Source of the DNA: Pholis gunnellus
Taxonomy: Eukaryota > Chordata > Actinopteri > Perciformes > Pholidae
DNA: 64,000 nucleotides
Direction of reading: 5' to 3'
NCBI GenBank assembly: GCA_910591455.2
Contig: OU342806.1
Location: 7,120,275-7,184,274 of the forward strand
Positions 23,261 to 36,962 of the stretch are shown one piece after another (positions within the stretch are counted from its first letter, which is position 1; each line of letters begins with the position of its first letter). The translations under genes and the position numbers were made by a program. The notes under the pieces were generated by a model. The model was not told the origin of the DNA. It saw only the letters and a program-made list of their open reading frames with translations, and did no database searches.

Positions 23261-25380
23261 TTATGAGTGGACTTGCCAACACTGTCTTATAAGTGGCGAG
23301 ACATGCGTATAGCTCGCTTTCCGACATATAAAAGCTGTAAACTAGCGGTTAGCTTAAATTTAGATTAGCGGACAACCTCAGACGCAGAACACTCGCCCTA
23401 TAGCTGTCAAGTGTATTTACTTAAATACAGTCAACACCGAGGCTTTGCAAAGTCTGGAGTGGAAATGTAGAAAACAAAAATACGATGCGGGAAAAGAAGT
23501 TCTGGTATTCACAGAAAAAATATGAATCTTATGGTATAGCTGGGTGAGTAGGGAGGAAACAGGTTCTCTGACATGTAGTAAAAATGAGAAAAACATGAAA
23601 TGTGAGCGGGGGTCTATTTTAAAAGGGTGGCGAATAAAGGGCCGTCTGTGGAAAGCAGAGAGAGTGTAACTCAGGTGACATTTACAGCAGTGAAACAGAG
23701 TACGAACGGTCTGGGAGCGCACTGGGCCATAAGATGGCAGCTCGATCTCAATGGGGGAGGGAAAGGGAGTGAGGCACATATTGGGACATAATGGATACTG
23801 GTGATGAGGGAGGCAGGGTGAGGAGGGCAGCGGTTGAAGAGTGTAGTTGCAACAGTTACCCCTGCGTGACACTGAAACCCAACACTTACCTCCTGTCCTG
23901 TAAAACGTCTGTGTCCCCTCGGCCACCCCTGGTGGGGACGGAGGAGCTCCACTGTGGGTCACGCCCGGCTGCTGGTGCTGCCCTACCCTGTAAACCCAGC
24001 AGTTCACGTCAGCTTTGAACCCATAACTGTCACATACATCTTATAGGTACAGACTCACTCATTAATCAGTACATTTGCTTGTAGATACACATCTATGGAA
24101 ACGCCAGCTGGAGACAACTCCAGTTGCAAATCAGTCCCGACAATGTGACATCACAGCTCCAGTAGGCGCAGTAAAACATGGACGGATCAGATTACTGTAA
24201 CGTCAATACTAGGCATGTCCATGTATGCACCGGTGAACTAAACAGGTCACTGCATCTATAACGATAAGTAAATACAGATATATTACTCTCAAATGCACAC
24301 AGTGCTCGAAAGAGAAACAAATGGAAATTTAAAAAAAAATGTATATGTATTCATAATTTTTGTACTTTGTGCACTTGGAAAAATTATATCAAGTATATTT
24401 TTTGACAAGATGCCCATTGCTTTCAAATAAATAATATTCCCAAAGTGCACGAGGACCGAGTGTTTTGTAAAAATTCACAAGACGCATCAAAGTTTCTTGA
24501 CCCAAACAAAGATGGCAGCCAGAGGAGTAATGCACTTTCCCAAGATGGTTACCCACACTGCCAGCCTTCGAGTCACATCACAAGATATTGGAAGCAATGG
24601 TAGCTTTGGGACTTTAAGATTACAAGAGGGAACTACTTTTGCTGTCAGTAATTGATATCTCCAAGTCTGACGTAGACAGTTTTTCCAACTCGGTTGCCAG
24701 TAATAGAAGTATAAACAATATGACGTGAACCCGGCATTAGCACCTGTCATTTCTTTGTTTGTGATGTGATTCTTGGAGGATGATGCCGAAAAACCGCTTC
24801 AAAAACACAGTGAGTGCAATGTCGTGACTGCATTAGACAGCTCCAATGAAGACTGGAAAATTTGTTGAACATGCTTCATTTTGATTTGTTTATTTGTTTG
24901 TCAGCTGGCAGAAGTGAGACCAGAAGGTTACTGCGACTCCAAGGGCCAGAAAATCTAAACGTTATGCAAAGAAAAAGTCGTCTGAACTGGAAAGAGTTGG
25001 CGTGTCCATCGTTAATGGCCAAACAAGCACATGTAAATTCAGCGCTCCACAAAGGTGAGCCGGTAAGCCTACAGAGCCTGTTGAGAGGGCAGTGAAATAG
25101 AGTGCGTCTGTGTGAGAGTTCAAATGTGTGTTTTTAACAGCAAAGGAAAAGTGACAACTTCAACACCTCGGTAATTACTTCCACACAGAGAGAAGTTGAG
25201 CTGCGGTGCTCCACTTTTGGGTGTGTTTGTTTTGGCGCTCTGCTGATGCCGGGTGCAGGTATATCACACCTGATTCATGACTAGCTCCTCTGTCCAAGAG
25301 GAACTTCTTGTTGTCCTTGGCCCAACACCGAGGGCTCCATGCTATCTCACACACTCTCTCACACAGCAGTAGGTATATGA
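23261..25380. other. intergenic, nothing recognised
   Basis: The longest ORF (minus, 24007-23417, 196 aa) is rich in Pro/Ser/Cys/His with no domain or splice context and is not called. No RNA gene or repeat was identified. Confidence 0.5.

Positions 25381-25382
<2 letters not shown>

Positions 25383-25421
<39 letters not shown>
25383..25421. repeat. (AC)n microsatellite
   Basis: Uninterrupted AC dinucleotide tract of about 39 bp in intergenic DNA; a shorter AC tract follows at about 25636-25653. Confidence 0.95.
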
Positions 25422-25424
<3 letters not shown>

Positions 25425-28033
25425 CCAACAAACTCGTAAATACTATTTGTGGATTTGCTATTCATGCTCTCTTGGGTTCAGTCAACACAATCGCAAGAAC
25501 AGACGTGCACATACACAACAACAACTCAACACAAATAGCTTCAGCTTACCCATCCGTACAACCATACGCGTGCATGTGTATGTACCACATGCGCACAAAT
25601 CAACCCAAACATCTGCATGCCAAGGGTTTAGTATCACACACACACACACACAGATGCAAAACACATCACATAAACATATAAATACTATTTATGAGTTTGG
25701 TCTCTGTCTCTCTTTCCATCTCTCTCTCTCTCCCCTCCCCCCCCCCACACACACGCAAAGCCAAGAAAACTATGGTCTTCTTGGGTTTGGTTGACACAAA
25801 GCATATCTGTGCGAGCATCACTGCCTTCTCTGTGTGCTTGCTGATCCTTAACCAAGTGAACTTGAGGTCTCTGCTTTTATGGGTTAAATGGAGTCAGCTC
25901 CCAAGGGGGGGACGCTATGGGAGGTTCTCAAGACAACTTCAAAACACTTCATCTCCTCTTCCTCCGCTGCACGTCTTTGTCTCATCTCCCTTACATCTCC
26001 TGCCAGGTCTCTCGGCTGGACCTCCATGCTCAACAGGGAAAAACAGGGAGAAAGAGAGCATGGTGCATTTTTATCTAGATCCCGATAACGCCGCAGAACA
26101 AACAGGCTGGGGTTATGAGAAAGATTTATAAGACAGTAAGCTCCTTCTGTATGCTAGCCTTCAGTGTCAAGAGATAGATGGTTTCATTATGCTGCTTCAT
26201 TGTGTCCATGTGTGGGTACAGTGTGCCAGAGAGGTGCAGTCTGTGATCTGTTCAGGGGGGGAAAGCATTCTTGCGATCGACGGAGCTCTTTGAGAAAATG
26301 AAACCCTTCTTGTGATTGTTAGCTACATTGGTTTGGAACAGCGGCGGTTTGGACCAAGTTTTTCACAGGGGTTTAAAACTGTGTTATGGACGGGAATTCG
26401 ACACTAGGGTGGAGGTTGTTCAGACTCAGACTTGGATCTCAGTCGATGCCCGGCATTGTTTGTACGGCAGCAGCTCTTGGCTCAGCCTAGGTGGCAAGAC
26501 TGAGGCTTGGGCCAGGGGTCAGACAGTGAGCAGAATGGCTCTGGGGCTGGGCCAATTGGGAACATAGCTGTGATCCAAATCCCCCGCCTCTGTTGCAGCA
26601 ACAGCATGGATCATTATACGATTTGTTTTAAAGAGTAATGGTTAACCGCATTATGGCCCTGTTGCCTAAGAGCTGAACGGCCTCCTGGGTTTATACAAGC
26701 TCGTGGAGGTTTGTTGAGGGCTGGGAAGCCCTGCGAGGAGCAGATCAGCACGGGCTGGTTGATAAATCAAAGGGGCTGCAGGGGGAGCCCTCAAGGCCGG
26801 GCTTTTTAGTCCAACCTCCAACAGGCCTGCTATGGAAAACACTGGGGAACTTTGTATAGAACCACACACCCACGAACAGTAACATACACACACATATGGG
26901 GGTCTATATTTGTATTTTAATGAGTTTAATGGCAACATTTCACCCCTGCAACCCCAATTGGGTTCTACAGTCATTTGATTAGCAGGTGTCCACTTTCCAG
27001 CACCTCAGCTCTGGCGTGTTTGACAGAACATCCATTTAAATTGGACCGAGAGGATTCAGGTTTTCAGCGCTGAAGGACACATTTTAGCAGCTCGGTCCAA
27101 GCTTTCGAGTCTGAGGAGACATTTTTCCAATCATTAATTCCCCAGTACTTTCTGTGACACCCTGTTCCCACTGAAGCCATTAAGATGCAATCATAAGCCC
27201 TTGTCTGAGCTCAGGGCTGGTTCACCGCTATGTGAAGATGGAGCTGAAGTTACTTCTTTGCATAAAAAGGATTTAGTGTGCAGTAATTTAAAACCACTGC
27301 ACTGCTTTCATCAAAAAGACGACTTCTTCATCTTTGTAATCTTGCAACTTCTGTCATTCCTGTTCCATTTATCTGTAAAAGCAGGAGAGTATTTGGCAGA
27401 AAGTTCTCTTTGGGGATATACTGCAATCAGAAAAAGTTCTTCAAATGTAAAATGTAATCTTAAAATCTCACTTCCTTTTAAAGTGGGTGACTGCCCGTGA
27501 ACTGAATCAATAGCATTTGATCCAAAAACGAGTTAATTACTTTTGAAAATGTCCTTTAGCCAAGTGACATTACTTTAAATGAAGATATATTATTTGAAAC
27601 AAAATACAGCTGCCCCCCTTACACATATTTCTCTTTGTTCATTTTAAACAAATGCAGTGATACAATTCACTTATAAACCTTTGGAGTTTCAAAGACATGC
27701 TATTAATAGCAAAAAAAAGCATTATTCTTTAGATATAGAAATATATATTTCTATTTTCTATTTGCAAAATCTTTTTGGTGGAAATCAAAATATGTGCTTT
27801 TATAGTTTTTGGTTATCGTTATCAACTGTTCCATTAAAGGATAAATGGTTCACACACATTGTGCTGTACTTTATGATAATCAACTATAGCAGATTCCTGA
27901 CAGGATCTTTACATTTTACATCAGTTTTTCATCAAAACTCATGTTCTCAGAGACTGAACGCTTGTGATTCTTTTTTTAACACCAATTTTCTTTCCCCCTC
28001 ACACCAGAAACTTGCTCTCTTCGTTTTCTCCAC
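25425..28033. other. intergenic, nothing recognised apart from simple repeats
   Basis: No supported coding exon. Open frames here (e.g. 25691-26131 +) run through CT/CA-rich low-complexity DNA and lack domains. A C run lies near 25736-25746. Confidence 0.5.
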
Positions 28034-28037
28034 AGCT

Positions 28038-28039
28038 CT

Positions 28040-28084
<45 letters not shown>
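28038..28084. repeat. (CT)n microsatellite
   Basis: CT/TC dinucleotide tract of about 47 bp, flanked by further pyrimidine-rich sequence on the + strand (about 28020-28110). Confidence 0.95.
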
Positions 28085-28088
<4 letters not shown>

Positions 28089-29867
28089 CCTCTCCCTCTC
28101 ACACACACCATTGTCACATAGCAACTAACAAAGCCAAGACAAACAGGAACTCCAGGATTATTCAGTCATTTTAATCAACATCTTCTTCACTTTCCGTCCC
28201 CGAATGATGTCTGGCTTCGGAAATGTTTCCACTAAACAGCTGAGTCTCCGTCAGGGCTTACGGCGGGATTAGAGCTCAAATTACTGACTCTGTGGCTCAT
28301 TTACTCTCTGAATCCACAGACCTCGAAACAAAAGTTGTATGCGGACATGTCCAGTGATATGATAATAGCATGAAATGAGAAACACATTTCAAGAGCGAGA
28401 CTCTTTCCAGTGCCGCGGTGAGGCTTTTATGTGTACCGTTTGATGTTGCAACACAGAGGATGTGAAAGGCACGGCCGCAGACAAAAGTAAAGGATGTTCT
28501 GCACGTTCGACTGAGCGATCAGTGAGAGCAAGAGCAGCAGTGGCAACAGTATAAAATACAGAAGGAAGAAACTATTTCTCTGAGAAAACTGGGCAGAATA
28601 GTTGGCAGTAGTAATAGGATGACAATTATAGTGAGCCAGCTGGTTGTCAGAAGTTACACCATTAGCATTATGACCAAACTGAGAACAGAAACAACAAAAC
28701 AAATGTCAAATGAATATCATTTTGGACAGTGACGTGATTAATGATAGTGATTACAAAACGTTTTATTATTAGTGATAGTGATTATTGTTAATCCAAATTA
28801 ATTTCCCCTAAAACTGAGAATATGTTTCACTGTACGAACAGCCGTCTCTGATCCAGTTCTAATTTAGAATCTTTTTAAAGCAACAAATAAGAAAAATAAG
28901 ACAAAGCTGTGGAACTGAATCAAACAACATTGTTACGACATTGTGCCAGTGTGATTTTACTGAAGATAAAATATCTGTTCAACACAGCCATGAGGCTCTT
29001 ACCACCAGCTGCACAATAGGAGGCTGATGTTGGTCACTGCGGTGCTGCAAAACATTTAGTTTGGGATCGCTCTGTTTGCAGTGTGAGCGGTTTGCTGAAG
29101 CTGCATCACCCGTCTCTTGTTATCTCCCTCTTCTGTCTACAAAACCATGTGGTTAACAACACTCCATGCAAGTTACCATCTTCTTAGATACTGCCACTGT
29201 ATGCTGCCAGTTAGCTGTCTAAGACAGTTCTGGCTGACTCCAGTTGTGACCTGTTCCCACAAGCTCACTCAAGAAATGAGGGGGTGACCATCAAGATATG
29301 TTATGCTGATCAGGAGCAGTGTGATCCAGGACTTTCACATCGGCAGCTGAACAGCATTGCATTCATGTGGAACTTTGTCATTTAATGAAACTGCTCTGTA
29401 CTGAGTACTATGTCGAGCGTACTGTGTGCAGTGGCTACAATACTACCAGTTAAAGCAAGAGACTAAGTGGCAAGTTCACAAAAGGGTTGCTTGGCTTTTG
29501 CGGCCGCTTTTGCGCCGCCAGGCAATAGCCAGCTATTTGCACATATTTAAATAAGGTAATATATGGATGAAGCCGGCGGTCCAGTCCAATAGAGACAGAG
29601 CGCAACGCATCATACTTTAAAAGCCATGCCCACCAGAGGGGAAGACCATCGCTGCCACAATATGCAACCACGGGCTGAAATAACAAAGTGCCTGTAGCTT
29701 GCTAAAAACAACATTCCACTATATCACAAGTTACATTGTGTCAAAATACTTTAGCTTAACTTATAGAAATATTGTTAGCCTAAAACTGACATTTGGACAA
29801 AACTAAGGCATACTGAGTGCTTACCTAATAATTAAGAATACAATAAATTAAAAGCCAATGGGTCTCA

Positions 29868-29985
29868 TCTTCTGGTGGTGACTATGAATGTCTGTACAAA
29901 CACTCATGGTTTTTGGGAAACTTTCGTCTGGACTGACTGACCGACTGACAGACAAACCGCCAGTTTGCCATTGCCGCTATCATCT
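29868..29985 (+). repeat. fragment of a dispersed teleost repeat
   Basis: TCATCTTCTGGTGGTGACTA, GAATGTCTGTACAAA and GTCTGGACTGACTGACCGA follow the order of a high-copy percomorph repeat that I recognise from memory (GAATGTCTGTACAAA ... TTTCAGTCTGGACC). It is degenerate and non-coding. Confidence 0.55.
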
Positions 29986-30739
29986 GATTTTGAATGGTTA
30001 TCCAAAAAGTATGAAATGAAAATATATTTAGTTTATCTAACTGCATGACTGCAAGAGAAACTAATGAGGGACAAAAATTGAACCCCACCAAACACTAGAC
30101 TCTGTATCCCGTCTGCTCAAATTACTTTGTAAGTGCTACTCCGTCAACTTCCTTTGAGACCCAACCATATCAAAACAGAACACAGTTATCTCTGGGCATG
30201 TGCCGTGTGGTGAGCGAGTGGCCGGTACATTGGCTTGGATGTGACTTTCAATCATGGTGGCGTGCCTTCGACCCAGTAGACTTCGCTAGGTTCAGCTCCG
30301 GCTCATAAATCAACCGACTGTCTCACTGAGTTGGCTGCAGTGTTCGGAACTCCCCAGAGTGTAATGTATGATTTAACCCTCTGCAGTCAGAGTATGGGCT
30401 GTTCTCATCAGGCCTCTGTGTAGCTACAGTGGTCAGCAGGGTCACTGCTAGAGTCTCCCTTTGTAATACACCTCATGTCTGTGCTGTTTAACTGGTGTTT
30501 GTCCAGCAGGTCAAGTGTGGAACACAGCAAGAGTGCAGAAGTTTAACATGCTGCGCTACTCTGCTTTCATGACTTTGTTTTCACAAATGATGGTTATTAA
30601 TCGTCATTATGTTTTGCAAAAGTTTAGTAGAGATCTTTTCTTACAGCACCATAGTAGTGATTTTTAATTAGCCAATTCTGACCAATAGGCAATACCCCCA
30701 GAAATACCAACATTCCCTCAGCTGTACATTGTGTTATGC

Positions 30740-30870
30740 AGTAATTAGTGAATGTCAGCATGTTAATACTCTAAACTAAGATCGTGAAACATGCGAGGCC
30801 AACCTGCTTGTCATTGGTGAGCATGTTAGCTAGCTGATGTTAGCATTTAGCTCAAAGCAGCACTCTGGCT
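30740..30870 (+). repeat. fragment of a GCATGTTAGC-type dispersed teleost repeat
   Basis: GAGCATGTTAGCTAGCTGAT followed by GTTAGCATTTAGCTCAAAGC is characteristic of a high-copy percomorph repeat. Upstream, GTCAGCATGTTAATACTCTA and AACTAAGATCGTGAAACATG continue the match. It is probably the same family as 29868-29985, but the order of segments shows a separate insertion or rearrangement. Confidence 0.65.
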
Positions 30871-30877
30871 ACGTACA

Positions 30878-30880
<3 letters not shown>

Positions 30881-30919
<39 letters not shown>
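30881..30919. repeat. (TA)n tract
   Basis: About 19 consecutive TA dinucleotides directly after the dispersed repeat at 30740-30870, then a short TG stretch. Self-complementary and likely to vary in length. Confidence 0.95.
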
Positions 30920-30925
<6 letters not shown>

Positions 30926-31140
30926 CTACTGATACAGTTTCTATCTGCATGGTAGGGCATAAGGCTCCCAGTATGCCCTCCACTGGGAGCTGAACATCAG
31001 AGCTCACACAGGCTGTAATTCATCTTCTATGAGGCCAGGTGGAGACTGGAGGCTGTCATCGTGATGTTATTGATGGGCTGCACTTGAGCCATAAGGAACT
31101 GAGCTGTGCTCTGAGCTTGGTTTGCTAAAAGAGATTACTC

Positions 31141-31166
31141 GGGGGGGGGGGGGGGGGGGGGGGGGG
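31141..31166. repeat. 26-base poly-G run
   Basis: Uninterrupted G homopolymer. It can in principle form G-quadruplexes and is a likely place for sequencing or assembly length errors. Confidence 0.95.
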
Positions 31167-31555
31167 ATCTTGACTCAATAAGATGATAATATTTTGGGAC
31201 TATGTTTAATGATGCAGTGAAGTAGTTAATACCAAGCTAAGGCATAGTAAGTGGGTAATGATATGATCATCATACTGTACACACACATGGCAGCACAACA
31301 CATATGTCCTTTGGCAGCCCAAACAGAGCTCGGGCAAGACCATAAATAAATCTATAAATGAAAGAGATGAAAGGTTATTTTCTTTTCTCCGTCTCAAACA
31401 GTAGATTACAGTATAAACCGTGACACATGTTCCGGATCAGCTGAAGCAGCAGAAAATTACCTCTCAAGACCTTTCATGGGCAGACTGTTTGTGTATTTGC
31501 GTGTGCGTTTGTGTATTCAATCATAAGGGTCATGCTGTTTGATGTGTTTCTGTTC

Positions 31556-31557
<2 letters not shown>

Positions 31558-31599
<42 letters not shown>

Positions 31600-31731
31600 A
31601 GTTCAGTCGTACAAGCCGTGCTGTGCGTTGCTTGACCTACCACACATGTGTGTTTGTGTGTATTTTGTCATAGAAGCCATGCTGTTTGACATGTTTCGAC
31701 TATGTGTGCATGTATGGATCTGTGTTTATAT

Positions 31732-31767
<36 letters not shown>

Positions 31768-31952
31768 GTAGCGCAGCCTGCTTCTCGACAGGCTCTGGGC
31801 CTGTTGACAGCTCCTCTGCTCCCTGTCAAGCACCAGAACAGCTCTATGTGTGAGTGAAGAGTAGCTGTAGGAACGATGCCCAAAGAGCAGAAAGAGGTCT
31901 GGAGTGTGTGTATGTGCATGTGTGCATGTGTGTGTGTGTGTGTGTGTGTGTG
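31558..31952. repeat. cluster of three (GT)n microsatellites
   Basis: GT tracts at about 31559-31596, 31735-31764 and 31927-31952, separated by GT-rich unique sequence. All open reading frames here are translations of the repeats. Confidence 0.93.
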
Positions 31953-34900
31953 TACCTGCGTCGCTGCCTATTTGTGTCTGTGTGTTCATCTGACTCCACA
32001 GCCAGGTTGTTTTTATGGAGACAGATATTGAAAGCTCCTACCGCCTCCTCTTTCTACAAACCATTAACTTTCGACACTTGAAATATGCCCTTTAAGGCAC
32101 TATATTATGTCTGCCTTGTATCAATACAGAGTCATTAATCAGACCTAATCATCTTCGTCTCTGGCATCCCTGCGTCTCTTCACATCCATTGCTTTCTATC
32201 ACCACCTTTCTTTCCTTTTGTGATTTAACTCTCGTAATTTCCCTCTTCTCCCTGCTCCCTATCTCGCTTTCCTCTCGTCACGTCTCATATTCAGAAGACT
32301 GTATATCCACGCTGACACATGAACTTAAGTCTTCGCGTCTGACGGAGCAGACCAGCCAAGTGTTACAGAACCGCGCACTGATATTGAAAATAAACAGAGC
32401 TGAAAAGCCAAGGAGACGTGTGTGGGGGGGGGGGGGGGGACAGAAAAAGAGACTCAGAAAAGAGCAGATGATGGAGAGGAAGCATGAAATGTCATATTGT
32501 GTTACCAAAACAACATTACATGCATAGTGGGGAGGGGGCTGTCACATCATTCTGGCCTCTCTCCAACGGCCTTACACTGGCTCTGACCTCACCGCCGAAG
32601 TCCAGTGCATTTAATCACAGAGATCGAAGAGCTTGTGAAGGCATCATATGGTTCTCTTTGACGGGGCAGCTGAGTCAAGACGTGTGCCCTCGTGTGCCAA
32701 TGCTTCTGTGAGTTTCAACACAGGAGACCGCATTGACCCAAAGGATGCCAACACACAGGTCAGACATTAGACTTCAACACACATATTTAAGCCACATGTC
32801 GCTCCTAAACAGCCGTTGAGTTAAATCATGAGACAGTGGCTATTTTTCTGCTGCGTACACACTTTGTGGGGTTTGTTGGACACCTGGCTTCACAGATGTG
32901 GGTAAACAAAGCTCCAGTCAGCCTGTGACTAAGACTTCCCCCTCAAACACAATTACATCCAACAGAGGCCACAGCAGCCGAGGTACAATACCGCTACAGA
33001 AACAAGTGCTAGACATACACCAAAAAAAAAAAAAAAAAGAATAAATGCAGGAAAAACACGGTTAGAGTTTCACTGCCACCAAACTGAACTCTTTACATCC
33101 GAGCAGAGGGAGCCTGCACTGACTCAGGCGCAGAGCCAGGCTTTCCTTTCTGCAGTCAGCCCTGTAAACTCACATTACAAAAGCAAGGAAGAGCACCATG
33201 TATGAAAACAATGTGGGCAGACGGTGGCTAAATCTCTGTTGATCTTTAAGCATGATATCTTTATACCGAGACGAGCTTTGATGCCACGAATCTACTATAC
33301 ATGTTGCATAAAAGCTGTTTGGGCAATAAGTTAATCTTCAAAGAACCTCATTAGAGCAAATGGCCATCTTCAAAGTCCAAATCCAGATTCTGCTCGACTT
33401 AAGGAAGAGCTCATCTGATCCTCCGGGCTGGAGTTCATGTGTGGTTCCTTCACATCAGTGCAGACCAGAGGCTTTGATTTAATGGTATCATAACACATGC
33501 TGGTTATACTGTGTTCCCCATCACAGCCAAGTGCCTTATTTTTGCACCGGACGCCTCTGTTGATCCCCTGCTTAGATAAACCACAAACAGGACATTGACA
33601 ATGAACACCAAAAGTATTATACGGACCAACATTAGCTATATATATATATATCATATTTCCATAATATTATGATATGAATACATCTATTGTCCAGTGCTGA
33701 GATTTGCCGCAGCATCCCAATGGCTGTTGAAATGACAAGAGGGGAAACATCATTATTTCTCCATATCTTATTCGTTCACCATTCGAGTAGCCAAAAGGTA
33801 GATCTGCTTAGCAGCGGGGGGATGGGGAGGGGGGTGGGGGGGTCTTTTCACTCCTCCACCTCTCCTGCTTTGGCTCTCAGGGCTTAAATGGGGCAAAATG
33901 AGAGAGAAGATAACAGGGGGTTCCCGATATGGATAATACAGTTACTCACAATGCCGATGATCAGTGGGAGAGAACACAGTGCATCATGGGGTGACTTTGA
34001 TGTGAGATAAGATATGGCTCTCTGCGAGGAGAGTCAGTAGGAATGTGTGTGTTTGTGCAAAAAGAGAAAGCAAGTGAATAATATGATGGGAAGTGTATGT
34101 TAGACTAAAATCTCAGGACAAACAATACCTGTCATCTGTCTGTGTATCCACAGCTCTGCAACGCATATAATCTGTTTGGTTCCAACGCTGCTGAATTGCA
34201 GACGTACATTCTGTTGCTACAAAAAAAATATTATTTTTTGACATTTACTGATGCTTGAGTAAGCTACATGCACTGCCCAACACGCACAGCTTCAGGAAAC
34301 ACTGGTTTGAGATTCAATATGGCAGTCCCACACACTTCATCATCATCATCACTATAGCTGTTATGTCATGCATGCAGTCCACAGTAAGGAGGTGATGGGG
34401 ATATAATGTAAACAACAAGACCTGCTGTTGTTGTAAATGAAATGCCTGCTGCTGCTAGATGAAGCTGTGCTCATTGGTTTATTGTTTAAGTTGCCATTTC
34501 ACACTAAAATGATAAAGTGCCCCATCAAACCTGGATTCAAAACTGCCTCTGATCTAAACGGAACTACTTTCATCACTCACTGTGCATAATAACCAGTGGA
34601 ACTCTGATTCATGTTCCGCTTTCCTTACATCACCCTAAAACAATGACAGAAACCCGAAACATACGAGACATTGCTTCCAGAAAAACAGCCCTGCCCATGA
34701 CCCCTGTCACTTTATCTCCTCCTCTCATCTTTCCCCTCCTGCTTTTGCTCATTCTGGATGATGAAGATAGACAGATAGCCGTCCACTGCCTGTGTTGACA
34801 CGCCACAGGGGACGTCACTGCAGAGAAAACATCTTAATGCAAACCTGCAGACCTGTTGCCACTGAACACCGTCTAAATCAGGGTGTACTTCTTCCACAAA

Positions 34901-36420
34901 CACCCGGTGAAAGCCTCAGACACAAACCAATCATCGGGGAATAGATTCAGACTCTGGGCGATTTAGCGTTCGCCGACTTATCTCTCCCTGTCTCATGTGA
35001 CCGGGCTTACACAGACTCATATTAGACCCCCTTCTGACATTCTTTGACATATTCCAACCCCTAACATTACCCTTCTCCCTCACAACCACCTCCTGTCCCG
35101 CCCGTTTCCCCGGGACGTCCGGAAAGGGAAACCACAATAACATTTCACCGGAGACTCAGTCAATATTATTCCTAGACATCTTCAAAGCGTGACAGAGGAT
35201 ATTGGACCCCGAGCGAGAGACGGGTGGAGATAGCGAGGGAGTGTGTGTCTGTAGTCCATCTGAGAGCAGAGACAGAGAGCGTTCAGTGTGGACAGCCAGT
35301 CTCTGAGGTATGGCTGCCTAAAGCCATGAGCCACTCCTTCATGTCCATTAAACCCACATTTTCTTTGAAGCGCTATCTCTCTGCCCTCGGGTTAACCATC
35401 TCTCTTGTGTCCTTACCTTTGGCCACACTGTGCATAAAGCTCATTCTTCCTCACACCACTAGAGGTCCCTGTTTACATAATGAACAAAAGAGTTTGCACA
35501 CACTTCCAGCCTCAGTTACCGCTATCTCTGTAGTCGTTTCACATTTCCTCTTCATGTGGTGTGGTAGTAGTGTAGCAGTGGTAGTAATAGAAGTAGCACC
35601 TCTATCATTACATACCAATAGACAAGTAATGATGCTGAGGCAGGGAGTTAATGTTGGGGTTTTGTGGCAGGACTTCTGCACAACATCAGACAGACGGACG
35701 CGGAGCCACAAGGACAAGTAGACACAGGATCCTTAGTGCTGCAGGGCCACAAACATTAACAAGGTCTCTTCACTCTCTCTTTTCCTACTCCCTATACCTC
35801 CCATCTGGGGTACAATAGCGGACACACTCAGGAAAATATATACACAAAAGACGATAAAAGTGTTGGAAAGCACAAGTATCGGCTGGGTTCAGTTGCAGAT
35901 ATACTTTAACATTTTGAAAATACCTTTAGATCGGAATGGGCTCTTTTTCTCTCAACTTCTCCCTATAACGCCTCCCCAGATGTGCGTTAGTGCGTCCCGC
36001 TAACAGAACATTAACTTTAAAGTCTTCTTTCGTCCCCGGCTATACGTGCACTATGCTGTAAGCGCTGGCCCCCGGCCAGGAATCTCCTGCAGCCAGCCGC
36101 TCATAAGCTCACTTCTAACCGGCCAAGAATGTGGAAAAGCTCCTTCAAAGAAAAGCCCACTGCAAGGTGTGGTTAAAGCAAGTACCTGAGTCCACAGGTG
36201 GCCATATTAGAGCAGACGAAACCGCTAACTGAAATCCCACACCTGTCTCGGTGGAAGGAGAAGAAACAGAGTAGCGAGGATGAAAAGATGTGATTAGATC
36301 CACGTGGCTGTGTCGTGTTATTCCTGTTATATGCCGCTTTCACGCATCTAAAAACCTCTGAGGCTGCATTCAAGTAGTCCATTGTGCAGATGTGTAAAAC
36401 AAAGAAATATAATAATAACA
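31953..36420. other. intergenic, simple repeats only
   Basis: No supported gene. Contains a 16-base G run (32424-32439), an A run (33020-33037), a short TA tract (about 33637-33650) and G-rich DNA at 33817-33842. The longest ORF (35224-35721 +) has no domain, homology or splice context that I recognise. Confidence 0.5.
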
Positions 36421-36486
36421 ATAATAATAATAATACATTTTATTTCTAGAGCGCTTTTCATAATTCTCAAAGACACTTTACAAAAA
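36421..36486 (+). repeat. dispersed repeat tail (AATAATAAT...AGCGCTTTTCATAAT)
   Basis: An (AAT)n stretch followed by ACATTTTATTTCTAGAGCGC and CAAAGACACTTTACA is a motif I recognise as a widely dispersed teleost repeat tail, probably from a retroposon. Only this short piece is present. Confidence 0.55.
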
Positions 36487-36942
36487 TATTGACTCTTCAG
36501 CCTTTCAGATTCGCAGAGCTTTATGAATGGCGCCCAATAAAAGAAGTCAAAGGGTCAAAGGGCAGAAGTGTCACAGTTTTACAACGTGAAACTGTGTTAA
36601 AAGACAAGCTGATCAAAGACACTTAGCAGAAACGCCCAATCCCTCATCTGAACGGAAAATACAATGAGCGTACAGGGACGGTCGGGCACCAACAAAGCTG
36701 CCCAGTAACACAAGTGAGCGCGGAGTGGTGAGAAGAGGAGTGGAGAACACGGCCGAGGACAAAGAGCTGCTTGTCCGAGGTCTGTCTGCCATCGGCCTGC
36801 AGGGAGGGGCCCGGTGCCACTTGTTTGAGGGGTCTCCATGATAAATTTCCCACTACTTGACTCTGTCACGCTGTCTGCCACTTGGACAATAACTGAGGTC
36901 ACAGCAGAGTAGTGGAGCGTTGACATCGCGGCCTGCACAGAT

Positions 36943-36962
36943 GGGGGGGGGGGGGGGGGGGG
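36943..36962. repeat. 20-base poly-G run
   Basis: Uninterrupted G homopolymer in intergenic DNA 1.3 kb upstream of the TIKI-family gene. Confidence 0.95.

Noticed and set aside
23417..24007. 196-aa minus-strand ORF in intergenic DNA
   Set aside because: Biased Pro/Ser/His/Cys composition, no domain, no splice or promoter context; length alone is not enough.
25447..26131. overlapping + strand ORFs rich in His-Thr
   Set aside because: They translate CA and CT microsatellites and adjoining low-complexity DNA.
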